The notes below the pieces were generated by a model. That model searched no databases. It worked only from the letters and a program-made list of their open reading frames with translations, and had not been told where the DNA came from. A stretch of 40,133 nt of DNA from positions 1 to 40,133 of the IMG/VR virus record IMGVR_UViG_3300028650_000004; one strand, written 5' to 3'. A program made the translations under genes and the position numbers. This DNA comes from a virus. Positions 30,201 to 37,776 of this stretch are shown one piece after another (the first letter of the stretch is position 1; every line of letters starts with the position of its first letter).

Positions 30201-32393
30201 ATTGCCAACAACACTGTTCTGGTATGATTGATACTCTTTAGACATTTTAGCTAAAGCTGCTGTATAATCTGCCCATGCTTTTTCTGACTCATTAAGAGCA
30301 GCCTTAATACCTTCGTTAATTTTTGCCTTGTCTCCAATATCCTTAGTCTTGCTGTATTGCTCCTCAAGAAGTTTTACACGCTTATCAGAGGACTGTGTTT
30401 GAAGAATAAGAATATCACTAGCTGCTGTTTCTTCTGTAATTTTCTGCTCTGTGAGCCTATCCTTAACAATCTTAATTTGTGTTTCTGAATAATCTTTGGC
30501 TTCAGCTATACGAGCAGAATAAATCTGGGCCATGTCATTCTTAGCTCCAGAGGTAGACTTGTCTTTATACTTTTCGTTGATAGCTTCTAAATTTGCTTGA
30601 TAGTCTGTTTTGTCTTGAGAGGTTTTATTACCAAGTCCTTCATATGACTTCTTAAGATCATTTATTTCTTTTAGCTTCTTTGCCTCTTTGGACATGTTTG
30701 ATTCTGTAATCTTGCCAAACTCTGAGCGTGATTTATTAGCTCTCTCGGCTTCTTTTACTTCATCAGACTGCGCCTTAACCATAGACGTTTGGGTTGACAG
30801 GTTAATTCTCAACTGCTCTCGTTGTTTCATAAGAGAGGCTAATTGAGATTCACTTTCATTCAATCCAACTCCAAATAACTCTACAGAACCTGTTCTTTTC
30901 ATCTCACTAATATTTTTCTGAATATTAGCAATAGTTCTATCTAGTGCTGCAATAGGCTTATTGGGATCGTCTGATCCCCAAGAAAGGGCTGCATCCTTTG
31001 CACCAACGATTGCCTTCTTGATGGCGTACCAACTGCGCTCAATATAGCCTGCCTTAGCAATTGATTCTGTAGTCATTTTATCAATAGCGTCTTGAAAGGC
31101 TTGCGCCGCTGCTTTTGTAGCCCCAAACATATTGCCCTGTTTTTCCAAGGCTGTAATATTGTCGTAAGTAGATGCTGTTAAGAAATGATACTTATCATTT
31201 AATTTTAATATTGCCTCTGATGGCTTTTCTCCAAGAGACTCAAACTGCTTTACTGTATCCTCAACCGACTGGCCCGTTAATGCCTCCATCTTAACGGCAG
31301 CTATGCCAATGGATTCCACATTAAGTCCTGCTAACTTACTGCTTCCAGCAATTGCAAGCAATGCATCGGATGCCTTTCCTTGCGTTCCTGCAACTGATGA
31401 AATTGAATCTCTCATCTTATAGAAATTCTCTGTAGACATACCAGAGATTCCATTAGTAGTAGTCATTACTTTATTAAATGCAGACAGTTCAGACTGACTT
31501 GTATAAAGTGCGTATACGACTCCTGCAATTGCTCCTATGGCAAGAGTAAATGGACTAACTATAAAATTAAGCACCATCCCGCCAACATTCTTCAGCATTG
31601 GCCCTAGCCCATGAAACATGTCCTTCAACTGTCCACCTTGTTGCAACATAATAAGCATAGGACTCTGTCCACCCGCCAACTGTGTTGCAATATCTGTAAA
31701 CTGTGCAGGAACCATGCGCATTGCCGCATTTAGTTCCCTTGTTGACATTACATATTTACCAGTAGTCTTTTCAGCAGATGCAATAGTTGTAATATGTTTT
31801 GCTGTGATATCTGTAATGCCCTCTTGGGCAGCACGTAGAGCAAGATACTCGCTCTTTTGCTTGCCAACCATCATGGCAGTTCGCTCAATCTGCGTTGCCA
31901 AGCGCTGTTGTGCCTTAGTCAAAGAGTCTGTTGCTTCAGTATTAGCTGAAGAGACAACAGAGGAGGCTTTACTAGAACTAGAGCCTGAAGTTGTTACCTT
32001 ACCAATATTTACACTAAGACCCTTCATTCCCTCTAGTTCAACTCGTAATGCTTTAATCTGTGCTACATATGCAGACACATCGCTAGTCTTTGCAGATAAT
32101 CGATCAGTAGCATTTGCAATATTAGTTAGGTTAACAGATAAACCACCAATGTTTTTAGCAATATCTGCCATGCCTGAAGTGCTTGTCTTGATATCTTTAA
32201 TTGCTGTGGCTAATTGCTGTAGTTGCGTAGCAAAAGAGTCAATATTAACTGATTTGAACCCTTTTAGCGAAGAAGAAAGCCTCTCGACAGCCGGGGCGGC
32301 GTTATCGGAGGCTTTTGCAAGGCTTTCAAGATTCTTGGCTGTAGGAGCAATACCAGTCTGCTCTACAACTACACTAAGTTTCTTTACGTCCAT
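27264..32393 (-). CDS. tail tape measure protein, 1709 aa
   Basis: The longest gene in the window, lying after the tail chaperones, as expected for the tape measure that sets tail length. The N-terminal 200 residues are helical. A TMP_2-like segment follows (LNAAMRMVPAQFTDIATQLA, then GGQSPMLIMLQQGGQLKDMF), and a hydrophobic stretch at about 275-300 (FTLAIGAIAGVVYALY). Long coiled coils fill residues 480-760. A second hydrophobic, Gly/Ala-rich region lies near 930-1010. Near residue 1613 is FAVGTNYVPEDMLAMVHKGE, a motif common at tape measure C-termini. By the usual rule of about 0.15 nm per residue the tail would be near 250 nm. It overlaps the next gene by four bases. Confidence 0.92.
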   Translation of the reverse strand: MDVKKLSVVVEQTGIAPTAKNLESLAKASDNAAPAVERLSSSLKGFKSVNIDSFATQLQQLATAIKDIKTSTSGMADIAKNIGGLSVNLTNIANATDRLSAKTSDVSAYVAQIKALRVELEGMKGLSVNIGKVTTSGSSSSKASSVVSSANTEATDSLTKAQQRLATQIERTAMMVGKQKSEYLALRAAQEGITDITAKHITTIASAEKTTGKYVMSTRELNAAMRMVPAQFTDIATQLAGGQSPMLIMLQQGGQLKDMFHGLGPMLKNVGGMVLNFIVSPFTLAIGAIAGVVYALYTSQSELSAFNKVMTTTNGISGMSTENFYKMRDSISSVAGTQGKASDALLAIAGSSKLAGLNVESIGIAAVKMEALTGQSVEDTVKQFESLGEKPSEAILKLNDKYHFLTASTYDNITALEKQGNMFGATKAAAQAFQDAIDKMTTESIAKAGYIERSWYAIKKAIVGAKDAALSWGSDDPNKPIAALDRTIANIQKNISEMKRTGSVELFGVGLNESESQLASLMKQREQLRINLSTQTSMVKAQSDEVKEAERANKSRSEFGKITESNMSKEAKKLKEINDLKKSYEGLGNKTSQDKTDYQANLEAINEKYKDKSTSGAKNDMAQIYSARIAEAKDYSETQIKIVKDRLTEQKITEETAASDILILQTQSSDKRVKLLEEQYSKTKDIGDKAKINEGIKAALNESEKAWADYTAALAKMSKEYQSYQNSVVGNASKVADKLEEENDAIRLQIDNLGVSEAQQGRNEAQKLRVAAAADYAAAAILREAYAIREATGASMEAISHYPALADAIEKTGDKITAQADLRLEKGMKENQAEIEKGWKKTNEKISDNITDALMKGFEKGKTLAQNFRDTLTNMFKTLVLRPTVQAIVTGGMGLVGMSTAQAAGSTASTVGGIGNIASMGNSAWGAYTGGIGSAYGAFANSSVGAGLGLSTAQAAGYMAPVYGEGGALLSAGTGTAAGGLTGAGATIGAALPYVGAALAAVTLITSLMKKGGGPKTEGDAYATLSNSGISSLSTQDAKGNNYITGTGSNNIVESLVTPIGKSVASLITSLGGNAAGIGLNLGFSTDPKGTAKDNIQSGVMDAQGNYVYRNGRNAERGTYDTELQLETQRMLVAAVKASDVSQVYKDVANSVDLYTASAEELQTVLSNLTAITTLRTAFDTLGFGADKLSTSLITAAGGAETLNTNLNSYYDNYYSTAEKNANITKQVTKALNDVGVAMPASKAAFRSVVEGLDLTTSSGQAAFAAMMSVSASFSSLIDSAATVKQAADEAAKTSADLLATRIKASYDLVDAAYSKLEDSVTAQKKTLQDAYEIQAAIYKSSIEAATATKETLTSLNDALETAVKTVELESDTKLALLRAEAQAALNTALTASKSGSSLTAYSESISTAIEDLSKPSEQLYSSFEDYARDQGRASATLSALKTVAGSQKSLAEQTLNEITNAADLAELQNNRAQDALDKILTDATAQINELKGINTSVLSVAAAIANLGSVIAMSKAVGGGLGGSISQAGTMGAAAGYSTNDAGVITQKFSGSWDQSLVKDTWAANPGAYAAVYQSAALNGQSLATLDTIFGQPAGTAAAAADKYGLTKFAVGTNYVPEDMLAMVHKGERITPAGDNKQLIGRLSTPSNKSESFNAEALLTTMEAMKQEMVMLRFEARAIVVNTSENVKLIKRVMPDGDAISTREAAPV

Positions 32394-32440
32394 TTTAGTC
32401 CTTTACGAAGGAAGCCTTTAGGCATCTCCAAGATTCTTGT

Positions 32441-33177
32441 TTATTTTTGTGATTGCACTCTAAGCCATACTTGATCTAAGGCGTCTATAACATCTAACCA
32501 CAGCTGGCTAACCTCTACATTAACAACTCTACACCAAGCAGCTATATCAACAAATGTTATAGGAGAGAATCCAGACTCAGAACAATGCCTCTTGCTGGTA
32601 AGTTGCAAGAAGTCCTCCCAATAAGAATGAAACTCAACAGGCATTTCTAAGTCAAGGTATTCTTGTAATTCGGGAGGTGTAATATTGGTTATCTCTTTAA
32701 CTTTATTAAAGGTTACTATTGGGGCTACGCCACTCTTATCTGCTTTATGAATCTTGAATGTCTCTTCAGCATAGTGGCGTAGCTCTAGGAGTTTCCCTCA
32801 AGCATTGCCTTTACGTCGTGAATCGCTGCAAGAATCTGATTACGAAGAAATGGATACGCAGTGTACATATGAATAGCGTTGTCATAAGAGAATTCCACCG
32901 GCTTTCCGCCCTCTTCAACATTGATCCATCCCTTAGTACATTTAGCCAAAAGTTCTACCCACAATTCATTACTAACATCATCATCCATTTTCTTGCCCTT
33001 GCGAGCATAAATGGACTCTTGGTTATCAATCTTTGACTTGGCCTGCTTAAACACGCGACTACCAACCCCGATAATTGAAACTACAACATCTGTCTCAATT
33101 TCATCGAAATCTTTTACAACATAGTCCATTCCTTTTTCAGCGGCAGAAATGGTATCAAAATTCTTTTTAAAGTCCAT
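32441..33177 (-). CDS. tail assembly chaperone G-T fusion made by -1 frameshift, 245 aa
   Basis: The 130-residue G protein ends at 32785. A -1 shift at the slippery heptamer GGGAAAC (32791-32797) joins residue 129 to an open frame that runs without a stop to 32441, giving 116 more residues (LLELRHYAEETFKI, then VTFNKVKEITNITPPELQEY, and ending WLRVQSQK). I checked every codon of the second frame between 32791 and 32644 and found no stop. Position, order before the tape measure gene, and the lambda-like slippery site all agree with the G/G-T system, in which the fusion carries the part that binds the tail tube while G coats the tape measure. Confidence 0.85.
32785..33177 (-). CDS. tail assembly chaperone G, 130 aa
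   Basis: The main product of the chaperone gene (MDFKKNFDTISAAEKGMDY). The first part is beta-like, followed by helices (MDDDVSNELWVELLAKCTKG). It lies between the tail tube and tape measure genes. In lambda and relatives this protein binds the tape measure and keeps it ready for tail polymerisation, and is absent from finished virions. The stop TAG at 32785 lies just after the slippery sequence. The leader before ATG 33177 is ATAAGGAGTAAAC. Confidence 0.85.
   Translation of the reverse strand: MDFKKNFDTISAAEKGMDYVVKDFDEIETDVVVSIIGVGSRVFKQAKSKIDNQESIYARKGKKMDDDVSNELWVELLAKCTKGWINVEEGGKPVEFSYDNAIHMYTAYPFLRNQILAAIHDVKAMLEGNS
32791..32797 (-). promoter_or_regulatory. GGGAAAC slippery site for -1 ribosomal frameshift
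   Basis: On the minus strand the codons read GAG GGA AAC TCC TAG, so the heptamer G GGA AAC is in the exact X XXY YYZ phase. The zero-frame stop follows one codon later. Lambda uses GGGAAAG at the same place. Confidence 0.85.
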
Positions 33178-33193
33178 GTTTACTCCTTATGTT

Positions 33194-33224
33194 AAGAAAG
33201 AAATAGCGGGGCAATGCCCCGCTA
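33194..33224 (-). terminator. hairpin terminator after the tail tube gene
   Basis: Read on the minus strand: TAGCGGGGC, loop ATT, GCCCCGCTA (33204-33224), followed by TTTCTTTCTT. It is a good rho-independent terminator six bases after the tail tube stop. Read-through must still supply the chaperones and tape measure, so it probably sets the ratio of tube to other tail proteins. Confidence 0.82.
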
Positions 33225-33229
33225 TAATG

Positions 33230-34426
33230 TTATGCTACAGAATCAATAATAACGACAGTGCTTTGTTCAATAGTGGTATCAACGCCATTGTTCAGCAACG
33301 CAGTGAATGGGATAGTCTGAATACAACCACCAACTTCCTTATCGTCAACAGACGATCCACTGAGCTTGATTCGTGGGAACTTAATAACCATTGTCTCGTT
33401 GGTATCCCCAACAAACTTATACACAAGCGAGATACCTTGTTCATTCTTGAACTTAGTAAAGATAGTATCGTCTGTAAAGTATGCAGTAAATTCACCAGTT
33501 GCCCCAACACGACCGAGGAAGATCGCTGCTGGATTACGGTTACCAATAACAACACCAGCCTCTGTATTACCTGTAATGGTAAAATTAAGACCTGTAACAA
33601 CTGCCTGTGGAACACCATCAACCAGCAGCAAACCAGAATTACCAGAGAAGATAGAGGTAGTTGAAGCAGCAGTAGGCGTGGTAAAATACGCAGAACTGGT
33701 GGATTCAACATTCTTACCAGTAAGTCCAAAATCGACTGTGGTCATTGCATTAGGTGCAACCTTGACAGCAGCAGTGCTAATCTTCACACCAGTAGCAAGG
33801 CGGCTAACACCAATGTTGTCATAGAACTGTTCAATAGTGTATGATTCGTCAGTACGCCCCGAAGGGGTAAGCGGAACAATCAACTTCTTACCTGCAACTG
33901 CTACTGTAACACTATCCCCCTCTGCTTTAGTAACAAGGGTAACACTATTAATGTCAAGCGACATATCTGTAGCAGTAAGCACTGTAATGAGAGCAGATTT
34001 GTTATTACCAACAGCAGTAGTTGTAAAGCCACTAACATTAACTAAGTCACCAACTTTGAAGCCAAGGGTAATCCAGCTACCTGCGCTACGAATCAACTTA
34101 TTGCCAGTTGCTGCCGACGCAATAGTTAGTGCTGTAGCTGTGACAACTGATGCCCACGTTCCGCGAAGAAGCGACGCGAAGAAGTCGCTATAGCTGCCAG
34201 GAGACAATTCACCATTTAGTGTGCCGTCTACTTTGTCACTACCAAGTCGCATATCAGAGGTCTGCGCAGTAGAGCTAATTTCAGCACTCTGAAAACTATC
34301 TCGTGTAAGATTAAGATCAAGAGTTGTACGACGAATGTACTTACCTGAATTGGCAAGAGGGGCTGTACCCCAAACAGTTTCTTTACTATAGATGCAGCTT
34401 TTATTGACCCCGGAAGGTATGCTCAT
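33230..34426 (-). CDS. major tail tube protein, 398 aa
   Basis: The protein starts MSIPSGVNKSCIYSKETVWG, with RRTTLDLNLTRDSFQSAEIS and GTLNGELSPGSYSDFFASLL, as in the Phage_tail_tube_2 type of tube proteins: an N-terminal beta-barrel with a conserved E-L-S-P-G-S-Y-S-D-x-F turn. Residues 90-190 and 245-310 hold Ig-like or added beta domains (for example TLTKAEGD-type strands). The position between the tail terminator and the chaperones is right. A terminator follows directly, as for genes made in large amounts. The leader at the start is AAAAGGAAATGAT. Confidence 0.85.
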   Translation of the reverse strand: MSIPSGVNKSCIYSKETVWGTAPLANSGKYIRRTTLDLNLTRDSFQSAEISSTAQTSDMRLGSDKVDGTLNGELSPGSYSDFFASLLRGTWASVVTATALTIASAATGNKLIRSAGSWITLGFKVGDLVNVSGFTTTAVGNNKSALITVLTATDMSLDINSVTLVTKAEGDSVTVAVAGKKLIVPLTPSGRTDESYTIEQFYDNIGVSRLATGVKISTAAVKVAPNAMTTVDFGLTGKNVESTSSAYFTTPTAASTTSIFSGNSGLLLVDGVPQAVVTGLNFTITGNTEAGVVIGNRNPAAIFLGRVGATGEFTAYFTDDTIFTKFKNEQGISLVYKFVGDTNETMVIKFPRIKLSGSSVDDKEVGGCIQTIPFTALLNNGVDTTIEQSTVVIIDSVA

Positions 34427-34440
34427 ATCATTTCCTTTTG

Positions 34441-35136
34441 TTATAAACCATGTTTTTCAGAATATCCCGCACCATCGGAATTAAGTTTCTCAATTGCGTG
34501 TGTTCTTGCAGCGCATGCAAGTTCAAAGGCAACGTTATTACCGTACTTCCTAGCAGAAAATGATTTTGATTCGTGCTTACCGTCTAATGACCTCCAGTGA
34601 GCAAACCACCTATTATCTTCTGCATTAAAGCCAACACCTGTAACTCCAGATGTGTTGGACTTTGTTTTCCTCCTATTCCTTGCCTGTTTCTTTCGTGTTT
34701 CCCATTTACAGTTTTCTTTGCAGTAGTTCCCATCTACATCAATACGCTCTAATGTTGCGCCTGTAAAATACGTGTCCTGCAAATCTCCAGCAAATTCTTC
34801 TAAGGATTCCCAACAAAACTTAATTCCACGACCACCATAGTCTTTGTAGTCGGTGTCATTGGTATTCTCACAACGGTGTCTAGCCCCATGAAAACAATGC
34901 CAAAACGGTGTGTAGTAAAGGCCGTGGGTTGTTCTATCGTATTCAGACATAACTTCTGTCTTATAGCAGCCACAACTTGTTGTATTTCCAGAGGTTACAT
35001 TATTAACTCTACGCGTAACCTCTGTTCCACACTCACAAACGAATACCCAGAATGTCGTGCCATTCTCTGAATGAGAAAACTCTTTTGCTGTGAGTCGGCC
35101 ATATTTATTACCGGCATAGTCTTTACGTTTTGTCAT
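34441..35136 (-). CDS. HNH homing endonuclease with AP2-like domain in the tail operon, 231 aa
   Basis: The start at 35136 (MTKRKDYAGNKYGRLTAKEF) follows GAAGAGGATGCC; a longer frame starts next to the promoter and is rejected. It has zinc motifs C-E-C-G and S-C-G-C-Y, the core YGGRGIKFCWES, L-E-R-I-D-V-D-G-N-Y-C-K-E-N-C-K-W, and an AP2-like end (SNTSGVTGVGFNAEDNRWFA). Unlike the structural genes around it, it has its own perfect promoter (35164-35192) overlapped by a palindrome. It lies between the tail terminator gene and the tail tube gene, an insertion into an otherwise compact tail operon. Confidence 0.87.
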   Translation of the reverse strand: MTKRKDYAGNKYGRLTAKEFSHSENGTTFWVFVCECGTEVTRRVNNVTSGNTTSCGCYKTEVMSEYDRTTHGLYYTPFWHCFHGARHRCENTNDTDYKDYGGRGIKFCWESLEEFAGDLQDTYFTGATLERIDVDGNYCKENCKWETRKKQARNRRKTKSNTSGVTGVGFNAEDNRWFAHWRSLDGKHESKSFSARKYGNNVAFELACAARTHAIEKLNSDGAGYSEKHGL

Positions 35137-35148
35137 GGCATCCTCTTC

Positions 35149-35166
35149 AATTGTTATACAACAATT
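35149..35166. promoter_or_regulatory. palindromic operator overlapping the HNH promoter
   Basis: AATTGTT (35149-35155), four bases, AACAATT (35160-35166): a perfect inverted repeat. It overlaps the -10 element and the expected transcription start, the classical place for a repressor. AACAATTG also occurs in the spacer of the promoter at 3477. Confidence 0.6.
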
Positions 35167-35192
35167 ATACCACAACTTTAACAGTATGTCAA
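35164..35192 (-). promoter_or_regulatory. perfect consensus sigma70 promoter for the HNH gene
   Basis: Read on the minus strand: TTGACA (35187-35192), 17 bases, TATAAT (35164-35169). All 12 consensus bases are present. It sits within the late structural cluster, between the tail terminator gene and the HNH gene. Confidence 0.85.
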
Positions 35193-35226
35193 GGCTGTGA
35201 GAGAATTTATTATTATTAAGATATTG

Positions 35227-35643
35227 CTATGCAGAAATCTCATCTGCTCGGTAGGGGATGTCTACAACAATAAACATGTAGGCACCTTCATATCCAGGCA
35301 TAGTCACACTTGCGGTGTTAGTTATGTTGGTAGTAAGAGTTCCCGCTGTAACTTGCAAACCCCTTGGAAAATAATCTACTAGGCTATCAACAAATGCTAT
35401 AGTTGATCCCATTCCACTATTGAAGTCCTTAGTATAATATGTCACTCTAAGCAATCCGAAGTAACGACGATGCCTATTACCAAAGGAGGGGTCTTGTGTT
35501 GGAGAAGGAAATATTGTTGCTCTTAGAAATTTAGGGTCTGTTGGTATAAATTTTATATTCTCCCAACACACGCCAACACTCTTTGATTGCGCAAATTCTT
35601 TTAGTTTAGTCTCCAAGGCATTACGCACATTTAACTGAGACAT
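35227..35643 (-). CDS. tail terminator-like protein (DUF4128 type), 138 aa
   Basis: The protein (MSQLNVRNALETKLKEFAQS) has an N-terminal helix, a beta segment with FLRATIFPSPTQDPSFGNRH and a central FDSLVDYFPRG-type helix (seen as IAFVDSLVDYFPRG), as in the DUF4128/gpU-like tail terminators that cap the tail tube at the head end. Its place after the gp10-like gene and before the tail tube supports this. The start overlaps the previous stop by one base. Confidence 0.75.
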   Translation of the reverse strand: MSQLNVRNALETKLKEFAQSKSVGVCWENIKFIPTDPKFLRATIFPSPTQDPSFGNRHRRYFGLLRVTYYTKDFNSGMGSTIAFVDSLVDYFPRGLQVTAGTLTTNITNTASVTMPGYEGAYMFIVVDIPYRADEISA

Positions 35644-36077
35644 TAAACAATCCCTCCCATAATAGCCCCAAGTGTTTGTCCAACTGGAGCAGAGCCATCG
35701 CCAATCTTTGCTAGTTTCATAATAGTGTCTCCCACAGGGGCATATCCCATCCGACCACCTGGCCAGCCATACTCAACTTTATCTGCGTAGAATACATTAT
35801 TGACTAAGTAGGCTTGTTTGTGAGTTAGGAAATAATCTGCGGTGATTGTTGCGTTAATCTCCGCAATTTTTGCATCCCAATCGGACACCCCCATTACAGA
35901 GTAATTAACATCTGTTGGCCCAACATGCCAATTATTTAAGAATCGACCAGTCAATTTTGGTGATCTATCTATGACCATGGTGAAAATTGTTCTTGTTGTG
36001 GCTGCAACTTCTGCGGCTACTTCTGTGGTAGCCTCTTCTGTCCACAATTTTATGTCACTAAAGAAATCTGAGGCCAT
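35643..36077 (-). CDS. tail completion protein, HK97 gp10-like, 144 aa
   Basis: The protein (MASDFFSDIKLWTEEATTEV) has an N-terminal helix with TTEVAAEVAATTRTIFTMVI, the PKLTGRFLNNWHVG motif (typical S/P-x-x-T-G-x-x-x-x-x-W turn), and the closing F-Y-A-D-K-V-E-Y-G and G-Y-A-P-V-G. This is the pattern of HK97 gp10-type proteins at the head-tail junction. The neighbours (stopper before it, terminator after it) agree. Confidence 0.8.
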   Translation of the reverse strand: MASDFFSDIKLWTEEATTEVAAEVAATTRTIFTMVIDRSPKLTGRFLNNWHVGPTDVNYSVMGVSDWDAKIAEINATITADYFLTHKQAYLVNNVFYADKVEYGWPGGRMGYAPVGDTIMKLAKIGDGSAPVGQTLGAIMGGIV

Positions 36078-36078
36078 A

Positions 36079-36471
36079 TTAGCTTCTCAGCAGTAGGTCG
36101 TACATAATTGTATAACTACCCGAAGGGTTATACTCTTTAACACCCATAATCCTCCAGACTACGCCAGCAACAGTAATTGTATCCCCAGCAGGGGAGGGCT
36201 TAACTGTGAGGTCAACACCATTAGTTTTTGCATCCATATAACATTGTTTATCGCCGTCTTCAATTAGGCATCCATCTCTAGTAGTTAGTCCGCTAGTTGT
36301 AGCAGAGTAGTCTAGTAGGACAACTTTAACAGTGGTTGTAACTGGCGTAGCAGGCGTGTAGGACGATGTAGTTGGGTCATAGGTGCCTGTGGCTCCAAGT
36401 TGCGTAAGCGTGGCTGTAGCGCCTTCTCTTGCAAGGATACCGTAGACCATTCTATAGAGACTAGAAAGCAT
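36079..36471 (-). CDS. head-tail stopper-like protein, 130 aa
   Basis: The protein (MLSSLYRMVYGILAREGATA) is mostly beta strands, with TVKVVLLDYSATTSGLTTRDG and a C-terminal AGVVWRIMGVKEYNPSGSYT. This is the layout of SPP1 gp16/lambda FII-like stoppers that close the connector after packaging. The position between the connector and gp10-like gene fits. The identity rests on order more than on motifs. Confidence 0.65.
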   Translation of the reverse strand: MLSSLYRMVYGILAREGATATLTQLGATGTYDPTTSSYTPATPVTTTVKVVLLDYSATTSGLTTRDGCLIEDGDKQCYMDAKTNGVDLTVKPSPAGDTITVAGVVWRIMGVKEYNPSGSYTIMYDLLLRS

Positions 36472-36480
36472 TATGTCTCC

Positions 36481-36945
36481 TTAATAGTTACTGAAGTAGT
36501 TATAGCCGTCTTCTTCGATGTCGGGAACATTGTATAGCGACTTATCATCATCACGGTAGCTATCCTTCGGATAATTGATGATGCGTTTTTGTACAAGGGT
36601 AGAATCTTGTAGATTGGCTTGGACATCCAAAAGGTCTTGGCCTCCTACATAAATTCCTGCTGTAGCATTATATGTTGGGTTGTTTACTACTTCCTTCAGG
36701 AAGCGCATATACTGGTTGAAAACAGTGTCACCATAAAATTCCAGCTTATCTAGGCGCTCATGGCCCGAGTAGGCCATTCTGGCAAGAATAAATTGTGCAC
36801 ATTGCTTAGTTGCTGCATTCTCGTTGTTGTTATTTACAGATAATGAGTACGTAATTTCAGCAGTAGTTAAGAATGCAATATCTGAAGTGTCCCCAATATT
36901 AAGGCGTACCCTGTCTTCTGCTGTGCTTAGGTCAAGTGTCGCCAT
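36481..36945 (-). CDS. head-tail connector (adaptor) protein, 154 aa
   Basis: The protein (MATLDLSTAEDRVRLNIGDT) opens with the R-x-x-I/L-G-D-T segment and then FLTTAEITYSLSVNNNNENA and a helix with KQCAQFILARMAYSG, as in gp6/gp15-like adaptors with helical rings that join the portal. The C-terminal tail is acidic and Tyr-rich. Its start lies inside the end of the GIY-YIG gene, which thus carries its ribosome binding site (AAGGAGCCACATGG region, partly weak). Confidence 0.7.
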   Translation of the reverse strand: MATLDLSTAEDRVRLNIGDTSDIAFLTTAEITYSLSVNNNNENAATKQCAQFILARMAYSGHERLDKLEFYGDTVFNQYMRFLKEVVNNPTYNATAGIYVGGQDLLDVQANLQDSTLVQKRIINYPKDSYRDDDKSLYNVPDIEEDGYNYFSNY

Positions 36946-37687
36946 GTGGCTCCTTATTATTGTTTGCTATGTATTGTTGTACGAATGCTACTACTTCGTG
37001 GTATGGGGCTGTTGTGCTTTCTCGTTTAAAACCTTCTAGATGCGAAGTAGCAGAATCAGCTGTGAATGTCTCTTTCAGGGTATTCTCTAGTTGCTGAATA
37101 AACTTACCATCCATTTCATCACTAACAAAGGACTCTGTAATTAAATAACCTTCACGATTTAAGTTTTTAGTGTGGCTTCTCGTCCTAGCCTTTAGGTTTC
37201 TTGTTATACCAAATCCAGTGAAACTGTGCTGGCAATTTACGATATTGTGGATGTATAATTTTGCTGGCTTGCCTGGATTGAACCCAGTATCCATACACAG
37301 GCTACAGCCACAGCCTCTAAGTAGTGTTCTAGGGGCAATTAGAAAATCCCCGTGTACTTTACACGTTACAATAACTTTTTCGTCATAAGTCACATATTCT
37401 ACTTTTGATAAATCGTACTTTGTTTGGTCAACAACTTGCTCTAACTTATAAATACCTTCTTGTTTAGTGAGCCGATTATTAAGTCCTCGTTCTGCATCAC
37501 AACACTTTTTGCATCCACGCCCTTTTGTTAAATGATCTGGTCTAGACATGAACGAACCGTGTATCGGACAAATGATCTCTACCTTTATGTTGTTGTTTAC
37601 ATATACAACACTGGAGTAGTCATATCCTTTATCTTTGTTTGCGAGAGTCACCTTTGCAATAAACTCTTCTCTTGTTAGCTTTCTCAT
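36932..37687 (-). CDS. GIY-YIG-type homing endonuclease with two zinc repeats, 251 aa
   Basis: I place the start at 37687 (MRKLTREEFIAKVTLANKDK). Residues 1-130 hold two copies of a repeat of the type Y-D-Y-S-x-V-x-Y-V-x-x-x-x-K-V-x-I-x-C-x-x-H-G-x-F ending in G-C-x-x-C, likely zinc-binding DNA-contact modules (DUF723-like, name from memory). Residues 150-240 show a GIY-YIG nuclease: KLYIHNIV, then FTGFGITRNLKARTRSH, with a later Glu in QQLENTLKETF. The gene has its own promoter and lies between the capsid and connector genes; it overlaps the connector start by 14 bases. The leader has hairpins (37695-37736) that may control translation. Confidence 0.8.
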   Translation of the reverse strand: MRKLTREEFIAKVTLANKDKGYDYSSVVYVNNNIKVEIICPIHGSFMSRPDHLTKGRGCKKCCDAERGLNNRLTKQEGIYKLEQVVDQTKYDLSKVEYVTYDEKVIVTCKVHGDFLIAPRTLLRGCGCSLCMDTGFNPGKPAKLYIHNIVNCQHSFTGFGITRNLKARTRSHTKNLNREGYLITESFVSDEMDGKFIQQLENTLKETFTADSATSHLEGFKRESTTAPYHEVVAFVQQYIANNNKEPHGDT

Positions 37688-37694
37688 ATTGTTC

Positions 37695-37736
37695 CCCACT
37701 AAGAATTGGTGGGCTATCTTGTGTAGTGGCACAAGA
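37695..37736 (-). promoter_or_regulatory. leader hairpins before the GIY-YIG endonuclease
   Basis: On the minus strand TCTTGTG/CACAAGA (37717-37736, 7 pairs, 6-base loop) is followed by CCCAC/GTGGG (37695-37713, 9-base loop). The GTGGG arm is next to and part of the weak ribosome binding site (GTGGGGAACAAT before the ATG). Folding would hide it. Confidence 0.6.
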
Positions 37737-37776
37737 AGGAGGATCAGTCCGTTCGCCCAATTCATTAAAAACAAAC

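Noticed and set aside
31618-32421. Open frame of 267 codons on the plus strand
   Set aside because: Shadow of the tape measure gene; the protein has no recognisable pattern and the gene would run against a compact operon.
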